Shown: positions 1 to 5,737 of the stretch, piece after piece | How the letters are laid out: each line of letters begins with the position of its first letter | How positions within the stretch are numbered: position 1 is the first letter of the stretch | Translations under genes and position numbers: made by a program | Notes under the pieces: generated by a model | Told to the model about the DNA's origin: nothing | Database searches by the model: none | The model's input: the letters and a program-made list of their open reading frames with translations, nothing else | NCBI GenBank assembly: GCA_038526735.1 | Contig: JBCBGM010000072.1 | Coordinates: 1 to 5,737 of the forward strand | Direction of reading: 5' to 3' | Length of the DNA stretch: 5,737 nt | Origin: Rubricella sp038526735 | GTDB taxonomy: Bacteria > Pseudomonadota > Alphaproteobacteria > Rhodobacterales > Rhodobacteraceae

Positions 1-9
1 CTTTCGCAT
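1..9 (-). CDS. 5' end of a divergent gene, product unknown (partial)
   Basis: On the minus strand an ATG at 9..7 is followed by codons for Arg and Lys before the window ends, so only the first three residues (MRK) are visible. The call rests on an AAGGAG Shine-Dalgarno sequence (minus strand of 17..22) set 7 bases before the ATG, which is ideal spacing. The gene would be transcribed away from the gene starting at 161, so the roughly 150 bases between them would hold two divergent promoters. I could not pick out convincing -35/-10 pairs there. No function can be inferred from three residues. The alternative is a chance SD plus ATG. Confidence 0.5.
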
Positions 10-16
10 ATGTCTG

Positions 17-22
17 CTCCTT
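17..22 (-). promoter_or_regulatory. Ribosome binding site AAGGAG for the left-edge minus-strand gene
   Basis: The plus-strand CTCCTT reads AAGGAG on the minus strand, 7 bases before the ATG at 9..7. It is the main reason to believe that a gene starts at the left edge. Confidence 0.5.
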
Positions 23-160
23 CAGAGTTGGCGCAGACTCTACATCACAGTGAGGGATTTCGCGGGGGGCAGGTCACCCTCTGCCTAAGCCGTTTCCTTC
101 GTCCAACAGCCGAGCAGTGCTATCCTCGCCGCGGGTAGCGAACACGGTTGGGAGCTAGGC

Positions 161-907
161 ATGTCTGACAAGATCGGGATATTGGACGAGGGTATTCACA
201 GCGTACCGTGGCGGCTTGCTGACTATGAGCTGCAAGGCTGCCTGAGTCCCGCACAACAACGACAGATCGAGCAGTGCTTTGGACTGTCGCAGGAGCATGT
301 TGAGCTTCTGTCTTTGTGTGTGGGGAACGCATTGGATGTTGAGACTGAGCCTGGTTGGCTAATGGTCTCGCGCGACAAGGCGCAAAAGCATGCGCGTAGA
401 GCGTTGAGCGCGATGGCGCATAAGGCATCAAAGCTCCAGAAGACCTTCTCTGAGCTGAGAGAGATGGCAGAACCCTTGGGAACTGCGTTCGACCCGGACG
501 ATGTTGAGGAGGAGCGCGTTGAGGCGTTGAAGGCAAACTTGGCCACTCTCGAGGCCCAAATGACGAGGACAATCGCAGGGGTCGAGGCTCTATCACAAAG
601 CGACGGCATCTTTGTAATGAAGCCTGACTACCCACAAAAAACGCGCGACCGCCGCCGATACCACGTCGTCTTCCAATGCTGCTACGTGTGGAAGACAGCA
701 GGACGCCAGGTCACCTACACAACCCGCCCCGAAGAAGAGAGTGGCCGTCAGCGTTCAGGTCAGCTTGTCGACCTCATTCAGATGGTAACGCGCTTTATGA
801 CCACGCCGTCAGAGGAGCTTCCGGTTGAGACGATCATCAAAGACATCAAGCTTTTCAACGATAATCCAGAGAACAAGCCCCGATCTTGGCTGCCCATCGA
901 AGGCTAG
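161..907 (+). CDS. Hypothetical protein, 248 residues, central coiled-coil-like segment
   Basis: I do not recognise this protein. The start ATG at 161 has a GGGAG ribosome binding site at 150..154, 6 bases upstream. Residues 1-70 are mixed, with a tryptophan-containing start (VPWRLADYE) and a GWLMVSRDK segment. Residues 72-146 are rich in Ala, Lys, Glu and Leu and look helical, possibly coiled coil, with an acidic break near 111-119 (DPDDVEEER). Residues 155-215 are different: a basic stretch (KTRDRRRYH), then FQCCYVWK, which looks like beta structure and carries adjacent cysteines at 173-174, and then a polar linker. No signal peptide or membrane segment is seen, so it is probably cytoplasmic. 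The gene stands alone: a hairpin terminator follows its stop and separates it from the recombinase block. It could be accessory cargo or host DNA flanking the element. That it is a real gene is fairly sure; its role is unknown. Confidence 0.85.
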   Translation: MSDKIGILDEGIHSVPWRLADYELQGCLSPAQQRQIEQCFGLSQEHVELLSLCVGNALDVETEPGWLMVSRDKAQKHARRALSAMAHKASKLQKTFSELREMAEPLGTAFDPDDVEEERVEALKANLATLEAQMTRTIAGVEALSQSDGIFVMKPDYPQKTRDRRRYHVVFQCCYVWKTAGRQVTYTTRPEEESGRQRSGQLVDLIQMVTRFMTTPSEELPVETIIKDIKLFNDNPENKPRSWLPIEG

Positions 908-915
908 GGTTCGGG

Positions 916-969
916 AAGGGTCTTGGTCGCCCTTAGACTTTTTCTGACCAAGACCCTTGGTGCGTTTTT
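916..969 (+). terminator. Rho-independent-type terminator after the 248-residue gene
   Basis: A perfect 13-base inverted repeat (AAGGGTCTTGGTC at 916..928, GACCAAGACCCTT at 946..958) with a 17-base loop starts 8 bases after the stop codon at 905..907. Five Ts follow at 965..969. The stem is long and GC-rich. The T-run starts 6 bases after the stem instead of immediately, so it is not a textbook terminator, but the position right behind a gene fits. There is no matching T-run on the opposite side, so it should act on plus-strand transcripts. It divides the upstream gene from the recombinase block. Confidence 0.7.
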
Positions 970-992
970 ACAGGATCACGGATGGTCCTCGC

Positions 993-1160
993 ATGACACA
1001 CCGCGTCAAAGATCCTTCCCAACCTACAGCTGATCCGGTCAGCCGGGTGGCCATATTGCTCGCCCAATTGCTGGCGCAACGCGCCGTCGCGCGGGGCGCA
1101 GACGTGTCAAAACCCTTGGAAAAGGAGAGCGCTGATGGCACGCAAACTGAACGCCACTGA
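993..1160 (+). CDS. Possible small protein, 55 residues, overlapping the HTH gene
   Basis: A short frame from ATG 993 reads 55 codons and ends at 1160, overlapping the start of the HTH gene at 1135 in another frame. Residues 16-34 (VSRVAILLAQLLAQRAVAR) form a plausible amphipathic helix. The rest is polar and probably disordered. There is no strong ribosome binding site, only weak purine-rich sequence (GGATGG at 980..985). An in-frame TTG at 957 lies inside the terminator stem and is a poor start. The position just ahead of an excisionase-like gene, with a 26-base overlap, would allow translational coupling. I recognise no family. It could equally be a non-coding leader; the case for coding rests on the helix and the position. 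Confidence 0.45.
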   Translation: MTHRVKDPSQPTADPVSRVAILLAQLLAQRAVARGADVSKPLEKESADGTQTERH

Positions 1161-1338
1161 TCCTGCAAAAAGCCAGCTCTTGTCCGTCTCGGATGTCGCC
1201 CGTCTCGACAACGTTTCTGAGAAGACAGTCCGCCGGGCGATTGCATCTGGTGCCTTGCAGACGATCCGCATTGGGCCCGGTCGCAAGCTCATTCGCATTC
1301 ATCCTGAGGCGCATCGCGCTTACCGGTTGGGCCTTTAG
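1135..1338 (+). CDS. Excisionase-like helix-turn-helix DNA-binding protein
   Basis: This is a 67-residue protein with the layout of small MerR/excisionase-type winged HTH proteins. Residues 15-38 (LLSVSDVARLDNVSEKTVRR) give the helix-turn-helix: a 'LLSVSDVA' helix, a 'NVSEKTVRRAI' recognition helix and then ASGAL. Residues 42-58 (QTIRIGPGRKLIRIHPE) form the wing, with a GPGRK turn. The pattern matches 'LLTVxEVAxxLxVSxxTVxRxIxxGxL' proteins. The start at 1135 is backed by AAAGGAGAG at 1121..1129, 5-7 bases upstream. Proteins of this kind bind DNA and often control integrase direction (Xis) or repress a recombinase operon. Lying 173 bases before two tyrosine recombinases supports such a role, but which of the two cannot be told from sequence. 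Confidence 0.85.
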   Translation: MARKLNATDPAKSQLLSVSDVARLDNVSEKTVRRAIASGALQTIRIGPGRKLIRIHPEAHRAYRLGL

Positions 1339-1443
1339 CGCGCGACCCCGAGTGGCTATTTTTATCCATTAAAGTCAATATGTTGAGCACCTTTCGGGTG
1401 AAGGGCCTCTCGGTAAATTTTGGACTTTCCATGTTAGCCTGAT

Positions 1444-1454
1444 CCCGAATCGGG
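1444..1454. repeat. Short palindrome CCCGA-A-TCGGG ahead of the first recombinase
   Basis: Two 5-base inverted arms flank a single A, 58 bases before the start codon at 1512. It is the clearest dyad in the 173-base gap between the HTH gene and the recombinase operon. It could be an operator half for the HTH protein or a recombinase-binding element, but it is short enough to be chance in GC-rich DNA. No clear sigma-70 promoter was found in the gap. Confidence 0.25.
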
Positions 1455-1511
1455 CGCCCTGACCAGCTCGGTCCAACCCTGTCCACATCTGACCCATAAG
1501 GAGATCACCCG

Positions 1512-3212
1512 ATGCGAGACTACGCAGCCGAAGACTTGGATCGCGCCCTTCTCCCGCCCACCGTGCTGTCGTTTGCCGATGTCGCGAACATCATCGAAGA
1601 CGATCTGGCGCTCCCCCCGGTGCGTAAACGCGACTTGGTTTCAGGTTTGAGGCGCATCGCCGATGCCCTCCAGCGATCTCTCGGGGATGTGCCCGCGAAC
1701 CCTAAGTGGCTGCAACCAAGGCTCGCCGCTATTGAGCCTGCAGCCATGGGTATTGCTCAAAAGACATGGACCAACGCCGTGAGCAACGCCCGCTCAGCCT
1801 TCGTGATCGCAGGCATCGTTGAAGGTCGTCAGCAAAGCGTGCGCGATCTCACAACAGACTGGCGGGCGCTCTGGTCGCGCGTGCTCACCTCCAACGACTC
1901 AACAATCAGCAAAGCCACTCGACGGCTCGTCTTCTTTCTCAGCCGATTGGGCGTGCATCCCCAGGATGTGGAGGATGATCACCTCGATGCGTTCCACGAG
2001 GCCTTAGCACGCAATGAGATCAGCAAAGATCCGGTTCGGGCCTATCGGGCGGCAGCAAATGGCTGGAACCTTGCCATCGACCGCATCGAAGGCTGGCCAT
2101 CGCACCGCTTCACCTTGCCGATGCGGCAGCACAAGGTTGCGCTGCCGATCAAGACGTTCTCGCAAAGCTTCCAGGGTGATCTGGCTGGGCTTGTTGCAGA
2201 CCTCGCAGATCCTGATCCGCTTTCGGATCTCAGTCATCGCAAACCCCTGCGACCTGATACGATCCGGCAATACCGCAAACAGATACTCTGTTTTGCCTCT
2301 CGCCTTGTGACGTCGGGGGTGAACCCCAAGGAGATTAGGGACGTCCAGTTCCTCCTAAACCCACAGATAGCTAAGCGCGGCCTGCAACAGATGCTGGATG
2401 AGAGCAACGGAGAGATTAATCGCGCAATCAGTGAGACCGCCGCCCTCCTCCGCAACCTCGGCGGCATCCTCCGGCTGCCCGAGACGCAGACCCAAAAGCT
2501 GGCGGATCTCGCAAAGCGTGTCCGCAAACCCCAGCAGCTGTGCCTCACGGACAAGAACCGAGAGCGCCTGCGGGTTTTGCAGGACCAGCGCATCCAGAAC
2601 CGCCTGTTCGCACTACCTGACCAGATCTTTGCACGCAGCGCGGGCAGTACTGCACCCTATGAGTACGGCCTCGCCCGCGAAGACGCCCTCGCGATCGCAA
2701 TCCTCCTCGTCGCGCCCTTGCGCGTGAAGAACCTTTCGGAACTACACTTGGAGCACAGTCTGCACCGACCGGGAGACGTAGGAGTATTTCTGACGGTCGC
2801 AGAGCAAGACTCCAAGAACGGTCGCTCGCTTGAGTTTGAGTTGCCCCGCGATGTCGTACGCCTCCTAAACCTCCACCTTAAGAACCGCAGCGCGAAGCTC
2901 TGCCCGCCCGGCACACCATGGCTCTTTCCCCGGCGCGATGGTCTCGGGCCGGTTGATCGCAACCAGCTCTCGGCGCGGATCCGCAAGCGGCTCCGACGAG
3001 AGCTCGGCATTCACGTCCATACCCATCTTTTCCGGCATTTCGCCGTAATGGTTTGGCTGGAGGCCAACCCGGGCAGCTATGAGATCGCAAAACGGCTCCT
3101 GGGACATTCTGAACTCAGCCACACGATCAATATGTACTCGGGTCTAGAAGCGACCGCGGCGATCAGAGCCTTTGGCGAATTGATCGCCCAAAAGCGGAAC
3201 GCCTCACGATGA
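1512..3212 (+). CDS. Tyrosine recombinase/integrase, 566 residues, all catalytic residues present
   Basis: This is a site-specific tyrosine recombinase that would break and rejoin DNA through a 3'-phosphotyrosine link. The catalytic set is complete: R404 (in APLRVKNLSEL), K435 (QDSKNGRS), H505 and R508 (HTHLFRHF), H532 (LLGHSELS) and nucleophile Y542 (INMYSG). The catalytic domain spans about 345-560. The N-terminal part is much longer than in ordinary integrases (typically 300-450 residues in all). Two helical segments look like SAM-type core-binding domains: about 134-195 (KATRRLVFFLSRLG onward) and about 247-310 (RPDTIRQYRKQIL onward). The start at 1512 has AAGGAG at 1498..1503, 8 bases upstream. 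Its stop overlaps the start of the next recombinase (ATGA at 3209..3212), implying coupled translation. Large tyrosine recombinases paired with a smaller one recall Tn554 TnpB/TnpA, but membership in that family is not shown here. The recombination site is unknown. Confidence 0.93.
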   Translation: MRDYAAEDLDRALLPPTVLSFADVANIIEDDLALPPVRKRDLVSGLRRIADALQRSLGDVPANPKWLQPRLAAIEPAAMGIAQKTWTNAVSNARSAFVIAGIVEGRQQSVRDLTTDWRALWSRVLTSNDSTISKATRRLVFFLSRLGVHPQDVEDDHLDAFHEALARNEISKDPVRAYRAAANGWNLAIDRIEGWPSHRFTLPMRQHKVALPIKTFSQSFQGDLAGLVADLADPDPLSDLSHRKPLRPDTIRQYRKQILCFASRLVTSGVNPKEIRDVQFLLNPQIAKRGLQQMLDESNGEINRAISETAALLRNLGGILRLPETQTQKLADLAKRVRKPQQLCLTDKNRERLRVLQDQRIQNRLFALPDQIFARSAGSTAPYEYGLAREDALAIAILLVAPLRVKNLSELHLEHSLHRPGDVGVFLTVAEQDSKNGRSLEFELPRDVVRLLNLHLKNRSAKLCPPGTPWLFPRRDGLGPVDRNQLSARIRKRLRRELGIHVHTHLFRHFAVMVWLEANPGSYEIAKRLLGHSELSHTINMYSGLEATAAIRAFGELIAQKRNASR

Positions 3213-4264
3213 AGGTCGCCGATTATGTCTCAAGATGGCCGGACGCAGATCAAATGATGTGGGCCACCCTCTGCGCATCGGGATCACCGCTTGAAGACTC
3301 AGGCTCTCTGGCAAGCGTGAGAGAGACCACACGCCTCTCGCTCGCCGCGCGGTACTGGGAGTGGATCAGATGGACTTCCGAGCATGATCCCGCGGCCCTC
3401 AAAGCCTCTCCTGTAGACCGAGTGACTTTGAATCGTTTGCAGTGCTTTCTGGCCAGCAAAGCCCATGTGCGCCCGATGACGCGGTTGGCGTTTGTCGATG
3501 CGCTTTTGCGCGTTGTCTCCGCGGCGGCACCTCAGACTGATTGGAGCCCGCATTTTGCGCTTAAGACACGCCTGAAGCGCGTCGCGGGTCGAGGCGACCC
3601 GACGCGCAAAAGTGGTCGCGTGATGTCGAGTGAGGTCTTGTTCGATCTCGGTCTGACGATTGCAGAAGAGGCCGCAGCGAATGATCCGTTGCGTCATGCG
3701 CATCTACTTGACTTGCGAGACGGTACCATCATCGCATTCCTGGCGCTCGTGCCAGTCCGTCGCCGGACGCTTGCAGAGCTTTCCTTGGGCTCATCGTTGC
3801 ATGTCACCCCAGACCGCGTCCATCTCATAGCAAGCGCTGACATGATGAAGTCAGGCCGCCCATGGGAGACTGACATACCGGCCCTCGTTGAGCCGGTCCT
3901 TCGCGCCTACCTCGACAGAGCTCGCCCCGCGCTTTTAGCACGACGGAAGAGCGCTTTAGCAGAAGACGCGGTCTGGCTCGATCAGAACGGACACCGGATG
4001 TCGGTCGACTACATCGGTATGAGGGTACGCTTCCGCGCTCGTAAGCATCTCGGCGTCTCCGTGTCTCCGCATCTCTTCAGAGATGCCGCCGCTACAACGC
4101 TTGCACGCATGTCACCTCAGAGTGCCCAGATCATCCCCGCAGTCTTGTCGCATCAGAGCATCTCAACAGCTGATCGGCATTATCAACATGCACAAAGCAT
4201 CGAAGCGGGCAGAGATTACGCCGCGCTCATCCACGAGCGGCGCAAAAACGCCCGTCGTTCCTAA
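3209..4264 (+). CDS. Second tyrosine recombinase/integrase, 351 residues, all catalytic residues present
   Basis: This site-specific tyrosine recombinase overlaps the previous one by 4 bases. Residues about 41-110 form the helical core-binding domain (RLSLAARYWEWIRW, later HVRPMTRLAFVDALLRV). The catalytic domain is about 140-340. Expected residues are present: R184 (VPVRRRTLAEL, aligning with R404 of its partner), K214 (ADMMKSGRPW), H288 and R291 (SPHLFRDAAAT), H315 (AVLSHQS) and nucleophile Y325 (ADRHYQHAQS). The HLFRD-AAAT signature, with Asp after the second Arg where the partner has His, marks a different subgroup from the 566-residue enzyme, so this is not a recent duplication. No independent Shine-Dalgarno is needed because the ATGA junction lets ribosomes re-initiate. 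The two probably act together, either as a heteromeric complex or on different strands or sites; that is inference from the gene pairing. Confidence 0.92.
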   Translation: MKVADYVSRWPDADQMMWATLCASGSPLEDSGSLASVRETTRLSLAARYWEWIRWTSEHDPAALKASPVDRVTLNRLQCFLASKAHVRPMTRLAFVDALLRVVSAAAPQTDWSPHFALKTRLKRVAGRGDPTRKSGRVMSSEVLFDLGLTIAEEAAANDPLRHAHLLDLRDGTIIAFLALVPVRRRTLAELSLGSSLHVTPDRVHLIASADMMKSGRPWETDIPALVEPVLRAYLDRARPALLARRKSALAEDAVWLDQNGHRMSVDYIGMRVRFRARKHLGVSVSPHLFRDAAATTLARMSPQSAQIIPAVLSHQSISTADRHYQHAQSIEAGRDYAALIHERRKNARRS

Positions 4265-4289
4265 AGCCGTTCATAAAAGGATCATCGCT

Positions 4290-5737
4290 ATGAGCACTGC
4301 TTTTATCTACGCCCGCTATTCCAGCGATCTCCAGCGCGCCGCCTCAATCGCTGATCAGTTTGGCGTCTGCGAGACACTTGCCGCCGAACGGGCCTGACTG
4401 TTAGCGAGCGGTTTCACGATGAGGCCATGAGTGGCGCCAGTATGATGCGGCCTGGACTTCAAAGCCTCTTGGAGCGCTGCCGTGATACACCCCCCAACGT
4501 CGTGATCACGGAAGCCTTAGACCGGCTCAGTCGCGACCAAGCGGATATCGCGCAGATCTTCCGCCAACTCGTCTTTGCGGGTGTCCCGCTCATCACCTGT
4601 GCCGAAGGGGAGATCACTGAACTGCATGTCGGTCTCAAGGGCACGATGAACCAGCTCTTCCTCAAAGACCTGGCCGCCAAAACACGCCGCGGTTTGCGCG
4701 GACGCGTGGCGCAGGGCAAATCCGGTGGCGGGCTGAGCTATGGCTACCGCGTTGTCCACGCGCTCACCCCAAGCGGCGACCGCGTCACCGGGGCGCGTGA
4801 GATCATTCCCGAAGAGGCCGAGATCATCCGTCGGGTGTTTCAAGAGTTTGCCGACGGGCACTCGCCCAAAGCGATCGCACGACGGCTCAACAGCGAGGGC
4901 ATTCCCGGCCCAAGAGGTAAACTGTGGCGCGATACAGCCATCCGCGGGCACCGCCATCGTGGGACGGGGCTGCTCAACAACGAGCTCTATATCGGTCGGC
5001 TGGTCTGGAACCGCATGCGCTACGTGAAGGATCCCGAGACGGGGCGGCGGGTGTCTCGTATGAATGATCAGAGCGAATGGCTTGTCACGGAGGTGCCCGA
5101 GCTGCGTATTCTCCCCGACGCGTTGTGGCAGGCCGTCAAGGACAAGCAGCTGGCGATTGAAGCATCCCCCCGAACCCAAGCAATCAAAGCCTCCCGGTTC
5201 TGGGAGCAAAAGCGCCCCAAACACCTGTTGAGCGGTTTGATCAGATGCGGTTGCTGCGGCGGATCTGTTATCGTGTTCGGCGCCCACTATGCCTGCTCCC
5301 ATGCGCGCAAGCTGCGCACCTGCGATCAGACCCAAGGCGTCAAACGCGCGATGCTGGAAGAGCTCATCCTCGACGCGTTAAAGACCCGCCTGATGCAAGC
5401 TGACGCCGTAAAAGCTTTTGACGCGGCCTATCGAGAGCATGCGGCCGCGCAGAGCCATGGCCTTCTGGCAAAGCGCGACACCCTGCAAAAACGTCTTACA
5501 GAGATCGAGCGTCAGAACGAGAGGCTGCTGGATCAGATCCTGAACGGCCTTTCGGGGCGCGCGGTTCTAAACCGGCTTGCTGCCTTGGAAGCGGAGAGTG
5601 ACGCGCTCACAGAAGAGCTTGCATCCGTTGAGATCCCGCAGGTCGCCCTTCATCCGAACGCTTCTGGGCATTATCGGCAACACGTCGAGAAGCTTGCAGA
5701 CCTTTTATCCGATCCGCAGCACGGCATGTCTGCGCGG
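4290..5737 (+). pseudogene. Large serine recombinase, frameshifted near 4391 and cut by the window end
   Basis: The gene starts at ATG 4290 with AAAAGGA at 4275..4281, 25 bases after the second tyrosine recombinase. The first 34 codons give the resolvase start (FIYARYSSDLQ; S11 is the expected nucleophile, R9 an active-site Arg). Then CGG-GCC-TGA at 4389..4397 stops it. Adding one G at 4389..4392 restores ERGLTVSERF and an open frame (4394 onward) to the window end. In repaired numbering: D78-R79-L80-S81-R82 is the second resolvase active-site motif, about 149-260 is the recombinase domain (LSYGYRVV to the NNELYIGRLVWNRM region), C320/C323/C336/C345 are the zinc ribbon, and about 392-450 is a coiled coil (LLAKRDTLQKRL onward). 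At least 483 residues are covered, near the usual 500-560, so little is missing on the right. In-frame ATGs at 4427 and 4442 would give a product without the catalytic serine. The frameshift could be real inactivation or a sequencing error in the G run. No canonical -1 slippery heptamer is present. Confidence 0.88.

Noticed and set aside
120..635. Minus-strand open frame of 171 codons opposite the 248-residue gene
   Set aside because: Its composition is rich in Arg, Pro and Ser, typical of antisense frames, and it has no domain. The plus-strand frame has a ribosome binding site and a terminator right behind it.
916..958. Inverted repeat as a tyrosine-recombinase core site
   Set aside because: Core sites have arms around a 6-8 base spacer. 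Here the spacer is 17 bases, and a T-run follows, so a terminator fits better.
957..992. TTG at 957 as the start of the small ORF
   Set aside because: It lies inside the terminator stem and has no ribosome binding site suited to it. ATG 993 is more likely if the ORF is real.
953..1119. Direct repeats of ACCCTTGG (at 472, 953 and 1112) as attachment sites
   Set aside because: Eight bases is too short, the copies lie within or between unrelated features, and no element border matches them.
4083..4397. Plus-strand frame of 104 codons that spans the end of the second recombinase and the start of the serine recombinase
   Set aside because: Only its last 35 codons (from ATG 4290) are real, as the N-terminus of the serine recombinase. 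The earlier part is an out-of-frame reading of the tyrosine recombinase.
4389..4397. Programmed -1 frameshift to make the full serine recombinase
   Set aside because: The sequence around the shift (GAA CGG GCC TGA) does not match the X-XXY-YYZ slippery pattern. A lost base or a sequencing error is simpler.
4517..5335. Long minus-strand open frame of 272 codons
   Set aside because: It lies wholly opposite the serine recombinase, whose plus-strand translation has clear resolvase, recombinase and zinc-ribbon motifs. The minus frame shows no recognisable domain and is a GC-rich antisense shadow.
1..5737. CRISPR array, tRNA or rRNA genes
   Set aside because: No regularly spaced repeats, no cloverleaf-like sequence and no rRNA signature were seen in either strand.

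Overview
The window looks like a mobile-element or integration-module segment from an alphaproteobacterium, most plausibly a member of the Rhodobacterales. This rests on the moderately high G+C content, the codon use, AGGAG-type ribosome binding sites and the general look of the recombinases. It is an inference, because no rRNA or housekeeping gene is present to fix the taxon.

Layout. At the extreme left edge, a minus-strand gene appears to start (ATG at 9..7 behind a well-spaced AAGGAG), with only three codons inside the window. About 150 bases of divergent intergenic sequence follow, where no convincing promoter is visible. Next is a 248-residue plus-strand protein of unknown function (161..907), closed by a strong hairpin plus T-run (916..969). 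After that terminator lies a plus-strand block dedicated to DNA recombination. It holds a possible 55-residue small ORF (993..1160), a 67-residue excisionase-like helix-turn-helix protein (1135..1338) and a 173-base gap. It continues with a 566-residue tyrosine recombinase (1512..3212) and a second, 351-residue tyrosine recombinase overlapping it by 4 bases (3209..4264). The last gene is a large serine recombinase (4290 to beyond the right edge).

The serine recombinase is split by a frameshift. Its first 34 codons carry the catalytic serine. A one-base deficit in a G run near 4389..4392 then brings in a TGA at 4395. The rest of the protein (end of the resolvase domain, recombinase domain, zinc ribbon, coiled coil) stays open in another frame (4394 onward) to the window end. 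No ATG-initiated reading frame therefore gives an intact product.

How the genes may work together. Both tyrosine recombinases keep all six expected catalytic residues (R-K-H-R-H-Y), and their ATGA overlap suggests coupled translation of two partners, as in Tn554 TnpA/TnpB or the recombinase-in-trio elements. The HTH protein could act as a recombination directionality factor or as a regulator. An adjacent large serine recombinase is a different chemistry. It may be a third component of the same element or the remains of a second element that landed beside it. The recurrence of this unit in other genomes, and its ends, cannot be determined from this window.
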